Positions 1 to 8,912 of a stretch of DNA of 21,074 nt are shown in pieces. The position numbers and the translations under genes were made by a program. The DNA lies in contig RCAB01000764.1 of assembly GCA_003640385.1 (NCBI GenBank), positions 1 to 21,074 of the forward strand. Direction: 5' to 3'. The notes beneath the pieces were generated by a model that saw nothing but the letters and a program-made list of their open reading frames with translations, was not told the origin of the DNA and did not search any database. This DNA is from Setaria digitata (lineage: Eukaryota; Nematoda; Chromadorea; Rhabditida; Setariidae). Numbering within the stretch: the stretch's first letter is position 1; each line of letters starts with the position of its first letter.

Positions 1-81
1 TGATGATTTGCATATGTCAACTTTAGATGCATTTAATCAGCTATTTAATTCCATTATTATGTGACCAAGACTAACTTTTAG

Positions 82-656
82 GAAGAAAGTTTAGGACTAA
101 ATCTTCCCTCGGAAGAAATCCTTCCAGTAAATACTTGCTATTGACTTGGACTTTATGTCCTGAATTTTCTTATGCTGATCAGTGGATAGAAACTGATATC
201 AGTGATCCGTGCCTGGATGTCGCAAAGAAAGGAACTACCAATAAATGTTAAAATTAATGACCCCAGTAAAAATACAAAACATTTAACTTTCACCTCAAAT
301 CCTGACCACATTTTGGACGATTTTTTCTTACCTGTGATATTCAGACTTTAATGACTGATTTTTAATGGCACTTGAAATAACCGTTAACTTTGCTGAATAA
401 AAAGAAAGTGCAAAATCCATGAGATAATCCAACTTAGCTATCACTCGCAAGTTTTCATGTTTCAGTCATTTAAACTGAACTATTCTCCAACTCTTATCAA
501 TGTTCATTCATCTTGAAATATCTTGCTTCTCTTCTTTTCTAGTTTTCCAGCGTGAAACATACATCAGCCAAACCATCAATGATAAATTACACCTCTGTTG
601 ACTTGCAAAATACAGCTCTTGCGAAACTTTGGATCAAGACAACTAGGCTTGATTAG
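82..656 (+). CDS. 3' end of a GAB/DOS/SOC-1-like docking protein (partial, last two exons)
   Basis: Two exons join in frame: 82-126 (after CTTTTAG, ending at donor CCA|GTAAAT) and 543-656 (after CTTCTTTTCTAG, ending in TAG). Both boundaries are phase 0, giving 52 C-terminal residues; the rest of the gene lies left of the window. The tail contains INYTSVDLQNTAL followed by a W. From memory, this resembles the C-terminus of GAB-family adaptors, where a tyrosine in a Y-x-x-V-D-x-x-x-T-x-A-L motif is phosphorylated and bound by the SH2 domains of the phosphatase SHP2 (SOC-1 with PTP-2 in worms). Such proteins act at the membrane downstream of receptor tyrosine kinases. No PH domain or other family hallmark is in view, so the assignment rests on one motif. 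FRS2-, DOK- or IRS-like adaptors are alternatives. The exon pair is more certain than the family name. Confidence 0.5.
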
Positions 657-1502
657 CTCCTCCACCAAGAGCACCATATCATCTTTGCAGCACACTTTGG
701 ACTAAAGCTAAAATATTTCAATCTGAGAAGGTTTCAGACACATATCAAAAAAAGTGACAGGTTGAGCGGTAAAAAAAGTGACCGATCGATTGATATATTT
801 GGAAAATTGATAGATCAAATCTACTTTTATATATCATTTATTATCCATCGTATGAACTGAAATAGTTTAACAAGCTGCTAATTATGCACCTTTCTCAACA
901 TTGACGAAAGCGCACAGTGTGATAATTTTCCTTATCTCTTACTTATCAAAAAAGAAACAAAAAAATTGCTAATAGTAGACACATAAAGAAGTTGATGCTA
1001 AAACATTTATGTGCTTCTCTATCACCACTACAATTCTACGACTTCAGAATATTGTTGAGTTTGCAAAGCACAATACGATGATATTTCTGTTCTTACAAAA
1101 AAAAAAAAAAAGAAAAAAAAATCTGTTCTGTCCATCACAACGGCCATAAAAAAGAAAATGAACTTGAAAACTATTCCAGTACTTTTAGTGAATAAATCAA
1201 AATAATTTTCGATCATTCATAGTGTAAAATTCGCTAATAGTGCGAGAAAAGAGACACAAAGAAAGGGGGAAGAAAAACAGCTCCCTCGACATCAAAGTAG
1301 TGATAACAAATGAAATTAAATGAGTCGATTTAAAACAAGAGCAATCGGTAAGAATCATTAACGAAATAGTATTGAAAGTTAAATATTTGCTATTTTCAAT
1401 CAAAAGATTTATTATGTACTCCATTGATTTCATCGTTAACTTATTCATTTTCATTTTTAATCCTTTGTTTCGTGTTCTGTCTGTATCTGCGCATTGGCAT
1501 GA
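657..1502. other. Intergenic spacer, no gene seen
   Basis: AT-rich sequence downstream of the docking-protein stop codon. It holds A-runs (for example near 1096-1121) whose complement makes an apparent phenylalanine-rich minus-strand ORF, and two copies of an A-rich GTGAC motif near 747-782. I see no convincing exon on either strand and no canonical AATAAA soon after 656. Confidence 0.6.
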
Positions 1503-2460
1503 CGAATCGAATTTTTAGGTTGGAAGATTAAAACCAATTTGATGAGAAACGTCACACCGCATCTTCTGAAGCAATATCGCTTAATTAAAGACACTGACGA
1601 GAGGAAATTAAGGGAGCAAAGTGAAATCAACAAGTAGTTGGCAAAAATTCGTGCAACGTTTTCAAAAACATGTCAAAGATACATGGGCCTTTTGAAAACC
1701 CTACAAATTTTTCAAGGGATTTTTTTTCTGTTCTGGTAAGCGTTATATCCATCCAGATATATTCCGCTAATGTTTAACAACTTTGTGTACAACTATTTCG
1801 CACTTTGGAAGCCAAAAAACGTGTAAAGCAGAAATATTTTGCAAATTTCCTAATGTATTGTTTGTCAAATGAAATGGAGCAAAGAAGAAGTAAAATACCC
1901 TAACCTGTTTGTGAAGAAGGACTAAAGTCACTTCCTCGGATTAAGCAAGTTTTATGCCTGCAAAGGTCTTAACACACTGCTAGTATTCCCGTAACGACGT
2001 ACTCACAGACAGAAACTCTGAGGAAGTTGATGACGGTGCAATGATGACAGTGAAGCATTTTCAGGGTGAACACATCTCCTCAAAATGTCTCGTCGTATAC
2101 AACGGGGATAATGAACCTTTAGAACAGCTATTTAAGGTCAAATGGATTAAGGAGATTTATAGAGAAATTTTCGATGGATGACTTCGAGTTGATCCACAGC
2201 AAACTAGAAGGACTAGTTCTAGAAGCTAATTTTCAGACTGACACGATACTTGCCAACTTTCTCGGGAAATCTCAGCGCACCGCGGACTTCCCCCAGAACA
2301 ACATGTACCACATTACTTGGGAGTTTACAGCTTCAAAGTAGGATGACAACGGAAAACGAGATTTAGAGGCTGCGGGAGGAAGTATAACAAAGTTTTAGCT
2401 AAAGATTGAGAGCGACGGAGAAGATACTGTCTTCATCATGTGAGAGATCAAAGCTGTACA
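1503..2460 (+). pseudogene. Interrupted protein-like tract, probable relic gene
   Basis: Several plus-strand frames read like protein but are broken by stops and frame changes. One frame runs from 1503 through an in-frame TAG at 1635-1637 to TAA at 1737-1739. Another is open from 1984 to TGA at 2179-2181, with a late ATG pair (residues MMTVKHFQGEHISSKCL). A third starts at ATG 2174, overlaps the second and ends at TAG 2339-2341 (it includes NNMYHITWEF). Further protein-like stretches with stops continue to about 2460. The change of frame near 2174-2181 looks like a small indel rather than a splice. I do not recognise the family. It could be a decayed gene, an old retrocopy or mobile-element remnant, a real gene with assembly errors, or chance in a locally GC-richer tract. 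Confidence 0.38.
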
Positions 2461-2976
2461 AATTATATATAGTTAGACATTAGGATGGAAAGCAAAATAG
2501 CGAAAAAAGAGCGAATATTTAACTACCCTAATGAAGATTGAGAGTAAAGAAGACGTGGCGACGAAATGAGAGACGGCAGAGATTCAAAGAAGTGCCGAAG
2601 AAAGATCGAGAATATTCCAGACAGGTTAGGAGCCAACTTGCGATTGCTCTTGTTCATTACAAGGTGTACGGTCGTGGCGAGATGCGGTTAGAGGTGTGTG
2701 TAAGCTTGGCGACGGGTTAGGTTTGTGGTCAATGTCTCACATTACTGTCTGCCAACCTTCTGCCACTGTGTAAAATAGAACTTTGTGCTTGACATGAACT
2801 CTCACTTGATGCTAAGATTCACCCTTCGGTTACTTTCCAAACTGTTTTTACTAGTTCTCTAGCACTACCATTTGTTGGCTACAGTACTTACTGGACGGTG
2901 TGAGGTAAATCGTTTTTGTTCACTAAGTGGAAGCGGGGTTTCTGCTTACGCCTTGTTACAGCTTTGAAGCTTTGTC
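2461..2976. other. Spacer upstream of CACYBP
   Basis: A short open frame at 2538-2720 (60 codons, rich in Arg and Lys, starting MRVKKTWRRNERR) has no recognisable family or flanking splice pattern, and I treat it as non-coding. The segment next to CACYBP probably includes its promoter, but I see no clear TATA box. Confidence 0.45.
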
Positions 2977-2979
2977 CAG
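2959..2979 (+). promoter_or_regulatory. Candidate trans-splice / 5' UTR splice acceptors of CACYBP
   Basis: Two pyrimidine-led AG sites (TTACAG and TTGTCCAG) lie within about 45 bases of the CACYBP start codon, the nearer about 20 bases upstream. In nematodes such sites commonly receive a spliced leader close to the ATG. Whether either is used cannot be told from the sequence. Confidence 0.4.
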
Positions 2980-3000
2980 TTCTTCACAAAAGTTAAGGAA

Positions 3001-4905
3001 ATGGAAGATCGTACCGAACTGCGGCGCGATTTGCATGAGCTGCAGAACTTACGTTCCATCGCATCGCGCCAGCTGGTAAAGAACATTCTGGATGAGAAGA
3101 TAAATGAATTTGAAAATAAGGTATTTCCGTAACGCAATATCAAGGATTCAGATATTTTATTAGAAGTATGGTTTGTAAGAAGCTTACTGTCACTGCACTA
3201 CAAAGTACTACTGGTAATTAAATAAACAAAACAAAGTAAGCGCACTGCAGAGCTCTTACTTTTTTTATACATTAAATTTACAACTCTCACCTTATCGCTA
3301 AGTAGTTACTCGTTAGATTTCAGATAAAATTATTGGAATCAATGAACAGTGTTGATGGGTGTGGTGATGTGCCATCTGTTAAACAATCGAAAACAGAAGC
3401 TGTATCTTCAAACATCGTGCCATTAGCTACAGTAAAAATCACCAATTACGGTAACCAACTAAACATTGAAATGTCTTTTATGCTAATGTTAGATTTACGT
3501 TCTGGCTGGAAATGACAATTTTTTTTATACTTTACTAAGAAAAACGCTTAGCAGGTTGAATTTATATTCGGAGATGCACCGAGCGTTTTATGAAGCAGAG
3601 AATTTTTACTTCTGGAAGATTTTACGCCATGTAGAGTATCCCCGGGTTCGGAACCTTTTCGTCGCATATAAGATCGATTAAATAGTATTTCGCTTTCCTA
3701 ACTGTTACATGCATTGCAGCTTGGGACCAGAGTGACAAATATGTGAAACTTTATCTTACCATTCCAGACATACACACTGTTCCCCAAGAACAGATTGCAG
3801 TCACTTTTGCAGAAAGGTAAAAATTGGATAGATTAAAGTTTTTAACTTTGCTTGCATATTTGAGAGAAATTCACACTTATCCACGGATGCATAAAACAGA
3901 CATAAGGCCTTTTACATATTGTCCAACACGTATAATATCAGGTTGATGTTTTGATGTTTTTTTTTTTGATCCAAATTTTCTGGTTGCAGTGAAGTGGAGG
4001 TTAATGCTCATGATGTTTCGTCAAAGAATTACTCGCTAATAATAAAGGGCCTACTCAAAGCCATCAACCCTTCCAGCTCTTCCTTTAAGGTAATGTTTTA
4101 TTGATAGATTCTAGACACCTGTTGATGTTTCGCCAAACACTCCACGTCTCCAAAACACATTCACTTTTAATTTAAAATTAACTTCAACTTCCAGTAGGTA
4201 GCGGCAATGTTTGTATTCTCACGAATCTCCTTCGCAACATGTAGAAGTTGTAGATGGCAAGGTAGTTATTACGAATCTTTGTCCTATTTTAAATTACTAT
4301 ATCCTAACTTTTTCGCTTTCCTTATACTTCCTTAAACTAGCCCATCTCTACAGCTTTCTGCAAGAACGAAAGTTCCATCACCGTAAAGTATTCATGAAAG
4401 TGTTTCCAAATTAGACATGGTACTTAACTCTTTATACAAACCATTATTCCACTGCTCTTCACTAAACGATAATGGAAAAAATGGGTGTTGGTCACGTTAA
4501 GGTAGTTTTAATTCCAATTACAGCAAAAAACAAACCTTCTGTTGATTATGATGAGAAAGATTGAAGAAGAGAACTGGAAGTATTTGACAAAAGCAGAAAT
4601 GCAAAGCAAAGAAAAAAGGTTAGTGAGTCACACAATTTGATCGTTTTAAAACACTTCAACGACTTCTTAGTTTTCCGGTTGGCACAGTTTCAGAAAGTAA
4701 ATTCTCTTTTTCCTGGACGATTTCTATACAGTTTTCCCTGTTTAGCACGCCCAAATTCGACCAGAAGGCCGACCCGCAAGAATCACTGATGAGTTTGATG
4801 AAGCAATTGTATGATGAAGGGGACGATGATATGAAAAGGACAATTTGCAAAGCATGGCATGAAAGTCAAACAAAGAGGAATGCAGGACCTGAGGAACCAA
4901 TGTGA
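3001..4905 (+). CDS. CACYBP: Calcyclin-binding protein / Siah-interacting protein (CacyBP/SIP)
   Basis: Six exons: 3001-3120, 3324-3450, 3720-3816, 3990-4089, 4524-4618 and 4746-4905. All junctions have GT-AG ends and matching phases, and give 232 residues (human about 228). CacyBP/SIP is a cytosolic and nuclear adaptor that links SIAH ubiquitin ligase to Skp1 and binds S100 proteins and tubulin. Residues 1-45 form the N-terminal helical part (MEDRTELRRDLHELQ). The CS (p23-like) domain spans about 75-160, with VKITNYAWDQSDKYVKLY and later NYSLIIKGLLK. The SGS domain follows from about 165, with DEGDDDMKRTICKAWHES near the end. An in-frame TGA at 2965-2967 lies before the first ATG, supporting this start. 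The long open frame at 4211-4414 is intron: exon 4 joins directly and in phase to exon 5 (QKTNLLLIMMRK). The gene converges on IBA57. Confidence 0.96.
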
Positions 4906-5069
4906 TTTGTTTTTCGCAGCACAATTTGTTGAACGAATTGATTTACAAGTGCTGCCGACTCAGTCAAGCTCTTCTCCAGCTTTCTAATTTCACTCATAAG
5001 TATCTCCATGTTTAGGCCACCTCTAGAGTCGTTTTCGAATGTTCCCCTGAGAGCTTGGATTCCGAACAT
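4866..5069 (-). CDS. Possible small coiled-coil protein, unknown function
   Basis: A 67-codon minus-strand ORF starts with ATG at 5069 just after an in-frame TGA, so the start is well bounded. Its middle (LNMEILMSEIRKLEKSL, then ALVNQFVQQIV) has the spacing of an amphipathic or coiled-coil helix, as in subunits of small scaffold complexes, but I do not recognise a family. The last 40 bases lie antisense to the end of CACYBP exon 6, so its C-terminus may be fortuitous, or the real protein may splice away before that point. It sits about 420 bases downstream of IBA57 on the same strand, with the 35-bp repeats in between. No good trans-splice acceptor is visible. It could be a real small gene, the 3' exon of something else, or chance. 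Confidence 0.33.
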   Translation of the reverse strand: MFGIQALRGTFENDSRGGLNMEILMSEIRKLEKSLTESAALVNQFVQQIVLRKTNHIGSSGPAFLFV

Positions 5070-5156
5070 TATTTCTCAAAAACACCAATAACCGTGCGAC
5101 ATTTTGCATATCGTACGGCCTTTTTGTCTTGTTTTAATCAGTTATTTGCTTTTTAT

Positions 5157-5260
5157 TGTTCGGTAACAGTTGTCACCATGATTATATAAACTGTTCGGTA
5201 ACAGTTGTCACCATGATCATATAGACTGTTCGGTAACAGTTGTCAGCATGATTATATAAA
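5157..5260. repeat. Three tandem copies of a 35-bp repeat
   Basis: Copies lie at 5157-5191, 5192-5226 and 5227-5260. Each begins TGTTCGGTAACAGTTGTCA and then reads C or G, CATGATTATATAAA with one or two changes. Copies 1 and 2 differ at two positions; copy 3 has a C-to-G change in the core. Each unit contains the near-palindrome GGTAACAGTTGTCACC and a TATATAAA-like end. The repeats lie between convergent CACYBP and IBA57 and just upstream of the small minus-strand ORF. Confidence 0.95.
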
Positions 5261-5310
5261 TATTTCTATATTACGTGCTTTGTTTTGTTTTTTGTTTCAG
5301 AAAAGATAAC

Positions 5311-5316
5311 TTTATT
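5311..5316 (-). terminator. Candidate IBA57 polyadenylation signal (AATAAA)
   Basis: The plus strand reads TTTATT, so the minus strand has a canonical AATAAA about 176 bases after the IBA57 stop codon, a plausible distance for a 3' UTR. Confidence 0.45.
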
Positions 5317-5491
5317 TGTTTCGCATGATGGCGACAAACACTGAAGAAAAAACTGAGTTGTAGCAAATTCAAATTTGAACGAGATATAACATGGATGATA
5401 GAAAGTTATACGGCTATGTCTAATATCTGTACAGAATAATCAAAAGGTTAGGACAACAAAACGTTCACTCCACACCGTTCACTCCACACTT

Positions 5492-7448
5492 TCATGAGGT
5501 AAGAGGTGAGACATGAAGGGGGTCGGTTGGCCACCAAGAAGGTAGGAAGGTTTCAATATTCTCAGTTTTTGATCGGAAATGCATCGGTGAGGAATTCCGT
5601 GAAATGGGTACCATGGCTAAGCCTTTTCTTCCGTTGCAAGCGACAACTTTTCCCACGAGGCGTCCTTCGTTGTTTACTAGCGAGCCAGTAATCATGGCTG
5701 AACGAAACTTAGGAAAGTTCCTTGATTGTAATCAGAAAAAAGAGAAATAAAAAACCAAGGTCGATAGACTGGTCTCAAATTAGGATTGTTGGGGTTTAAC
5801 AGAATTGTCTGTACTAGTTAATATTTTGAAAGAATTACGGTTGAAAATTGGGGAAATTAACTCCTCACCTGTACATGTGAAAGGTAAAACTCGCTTCCGT
5901 ATTTCCGGTGCAGTCAGCGAACGTGCCGTTAATTCCTGTCCTAAGTAGCATCCTTTGCTGGCGCTGAAATATACGACTTTATTAACACTTCTCAAGACCA
6001 ATACTTAGCAGAAGTAGTAGCAACAAACAAAATAAAAGAAGAGCAAGGTCGGCTGACAATTCTATCACATTCAAGCAAAGCTTTAGAAAAATGAGCTCAA
6101 AATAAAACTGTTAAAAAATCTAAATATAAATGGTGAGTTAAATCAGGCAGCACTTTATACTGGAGACCATCTGTATTATGATTTGTTTTACGAGAAATCA
6201 AATTGATGAGCAAAAGACATGTTGAGGAACGCCAATGTCACAATTATCAACACAGACCTTACGCCATTCATGATATCGGCATTCATGAATAGAGGAAGCT
6301 CACCAGCTAATTCATTTGGTCCCTCGGGTATACCAAAATCAAAACGCCTTTCTTGATATGCATCCTCATCCATTATTTGATGACCTAAAAATGAAAAACT
6401 AATGGGAACCACCAGCTAACTTTTTAATCGAACTAAAAAATCGGTTTTCCATTTACAACAAAAAGAAAAAAAGAAAGAAAAACAAAAAAAGGATGATAGT
6501 AAATTTGTACAGCTATAAGAAGCGTTTTGGCTAGTAAGAAACCGCGAAGTTCACACTTATAAAGTAAAATTAATCTGCGTTTATTTAAAACAAAAGAAAA
6601 AAAAGGGATGAAAGTGCTAGAAACCAGGCATATACTTTTAAAATGTGCTCCATGTAAAATCAATGACAAGTATGGTGATTACTTGGTGAAGTTCCACTCA
6701 GAATACGTTTACCAAAGGATGGAACTCGTGGATCCTGAATACCGGGAATATCAATGGCTGCATCATCGACATGATAAACGGATTTTTTTGTTTCTTCATC
6801 AATTGTCACGTCCTTGTGTACTTTATACATTTCCAACAATTTTCGTAGACTTGATTGGTTCTTTCGATCACTTTCAATCAGTATTACATCTTTCTGTCGA
6901 TACAAGATCAAATCCTCTACGATACGACCACGGCTATTGAGAAGTAACGCATACTGTGCTCGTCCATCTTCTAAACGTCTAAAACATTTTGTTAACTATG
7001 GTGAATTTAATTTATAGTTGGTTAAATTTGAGCAGAAACTCAGCTTCCCTCTGCATATTGCGCAAAGTACCAATTTATCAAACGGTTTTCAGAATATCGA
7101 AATTTCCTCTCCTTCTCAAACTCTATCATTCTTAATCAAACAACCTATCAGGATTGTTGAAACAGAATCCTACAGCCTTTTAAATCCACGAGTTCCTCCA
7201 ACTAGAAAGTACAAATGAAGCATGGCAAACAGACTACATTACTTAATGTTGCCATTATTGGTTCAATATTTTAATGCACAAAATGTTCAAAAGAAAGCAT
7301 TACCATAATGTAAGGTGCATTAATTCTAATGAAGTAAGCCTGACCTGACATCATTAGTGACGAGGACTTGTAAAAACTGCAAAACTTCTTTCCCCCTTAG
7401 ACGGAGAAGACCACGATGGACAAGGCTGTACACCCTTCCGGTTGTCAT
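5492..7448 (-). CDS. IBA57: IBA57, mitochondrial iron-sulfur cluster assembly factor (folate-binding YgfZ/GcvT family)
   Basis: Five exons in transcript order: 7345-7448, 6683-6978, 6258-6384, 5869-5963 and 5492-5697. GT-AG ends and phases match throughout and give 275 residues. IBA57 works with ISCA1/ISCA2 in the mitochondrial matrix to deliver 4Fe-4S clusters to enzymes such as aconitase and lipoate synthase. The family signature K-G-C-Y-x-G-Q-E is present (KGCYLGQELTAR, residues 179-190, conserved Cys 181), preceded by the usual FMNADIMNGVS. The N-terminal part has LLRLRGKEVLQFLQ and LVTNDV, and the C-terminus has the typical PSWWPTDP. At exon 3, using the AAG|GTCTGT donor instead of the earlier GTAAGG restores the conserved NGVS junction. 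The protein is shorter than human (about 356): no clear mitochondrial presequence precedes the conserved start, and the loop across the exon 4/5 junction is short. Confidence 0.93.
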
Positions 7449-8787
7449 CTTGCAGGGACTCGAAACAGCAACAAAACAACTAGTTTAACACTTCAAGGGT
7501 GAAACTCCACCAAAAAGATGAAAAAAAATAGAATCATGAGACGATATTTTTTCATAACGGTCAAATGAGACCACATGGGAGAAGCAGTTGAACTGAAAAA
7601 TGTGAAAGAAAATACTTCTGAATTGACGAGAATGCAGTGAATGATGGGATTTTCGAAATATTGCGGTTTCAATAAGATGAATGATGTAGTCATAGAAATA
7701 GAGGAGGAGAGTAGGAGAGGAAGAACTATTGTTAAGAGGTATACTAGACGTTGAGATAACGACAGAGAGTTCATTAGTGTTTATAACAGTGACTGCGATA
7801 GTTCGAGAAAATGCATGTTTGGTCAGAGGTGGGGAATTTACGCAATATAAGAATCCTGTTTATCCGGAATGTTGGGAATTTGAGTCTGAATTTTAGTGAA
7901 AGGTGTAAGAGTGGAAGGTAACGAAGACAGAGCGATCTGATGAATAGATATTGAAGTGTAGGAAAGTAAATGAACTGCCGGTCTCTAGACAAGCGGGAAT
8001 TCTCGAATTACTCGTATGGTTTCAAATCCCTTTTAACTTCTTTTGACTTTTTGCTATGGGCTTTCCTGCTTTGGATCACTTTTAGAGGAGAGAGCAAATT
8101 TACAGTTGACATTAGTTCGAATTGATTGATAATGAAACAGAGGACGATGACGAATAACCATCTTAAGTTCGGAAAGTTGCAGGCCCGTTATCTTGTGATA
8201 AAAAGCTGTTGTTGATATTGCATGTCCTGTAAGATTTTTAACAGAGTTGAATTTTACTTCACGGGATATTTATTTAGAAAATCTGCAACGATACGTCAAT
8301 TATCACTTCATCCTCTCCTTTCAAGTTCGGAAGTTTTGATTACTTGTTTAATCAAGACTTTTTCCCAAGGTAGTTTAATTGTAATGACGCAGTTGTTGCA
8401 CTGTTTTTTCGCACATACCCAGTTTGACGTAAAGCAGGACAAACGGAGCTGATAGTTCAGTTGGACTACCATTTAGACTACTTGTACTGCTGAAAGCATG
8501 CTTTCTCACTTGGAAAGAGGAGTCGGAAACTATTACTTTGTCCCAAAAAAAAGGAAAAAGAAGAATTATTAATGAGCTCAATATTCGTTATAAAAATGCT
8601 AACAAGGAGTAGAGAAGAGGTGAAAATAAAATTAAGAAGATGAAAAAATTTTAAAAAATCTTGACAAAATACCTTTGAGGCTTAATTAAAGGAGGTAGAA
8701 AAGTGATTTTAAATTTCTAGAAAGAAAAAAGAAAATAGATGGAGGGGATATAGACGAATATGCATGACCAGTAGGCGACTGCTTAAA
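7449..8787. other. Upstream region of IBA57, no gene supported
   Basis: Open frames at 7493-7774 and 7774-7992 (minus) and 8222-8452 (plus) have no domain, splice context or family resemblance. The 7493-7774 frame is leucine- and serine-rich and looks like a signal peptide, but this composition comes easily from a purine-rich plus strand. I treat the segment as promoter and spacer. Confidence 0.5.
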
Positions 8788-8805
8788 GCACTAATTAATT
8801 AGTGC
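8788..8805. repeat. Perfect 18-bp palindrome containing TAATTAATTA
   Basis: GCACTAATTAATTAGTGC equals its own reverse complement. The centre holds overlapping TAATTA cores, the binding sequence favoured by many homeodomain proteins, so it could be a dimer site. It lies in the spacer between divergent IBA57 and cathepsin F, about 2.2 kb upstream of the protease start. Confidence 0.9.
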
Positions 8806-8906
8806 CTCAAAGGTGTGACGTTAATGAATATAACAATACCAGTAGAGATCAGTCTCTTTTGGAAGAGCAGATCAGATCAGCCGGCCTCTTTTCTTCTAGA
8901 AGCGTG

Positions 8907-8912
8907 TATAAA
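8907..8912 (+). promoter_or_regulatory. Possible TATA box
   Basis: A TATAAA within GTGTATAAATG sits about 55 bases before a strong splice donor (TTG|GTAAGT at 8966/8967). Together with an acceptor at 9821 this might mark a small spliced transcript. The match alone is weak evidence in AT-rich DNA. Confidence 0.25.

Noticed and set aside
1028..1216. Minus-strand ORF with a phenylalanine run
   Set aside because: The run is a poly-A tract on the plus strand; no domain or splice context.
4211..4414. Plus-strand ORF between CACYBP exons 4 and 5
   Set aside because: Exon 4 (ending 4089) joins in phase to exon 5 (from 4524) with the conserved KTNLLLIMMRK stretch. Including the ORF would insert unrelated sequence and needs a poor acceptor after an in-frame TAG.
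6608..6940. 110-codon plus-strand ORF
   Set aside because: It is the antisense of IBA57 exon 2, which aligns well with the family on the minus strand.
7493..7774. Minus-strand ORF with a signal-peptide-like N-terminus upstream of IBA57
   Set aside because: Leucine and serine richness follows from a GA-rich plus strand; no splice sites join it in phase to IBA57 and no family is recognisable.
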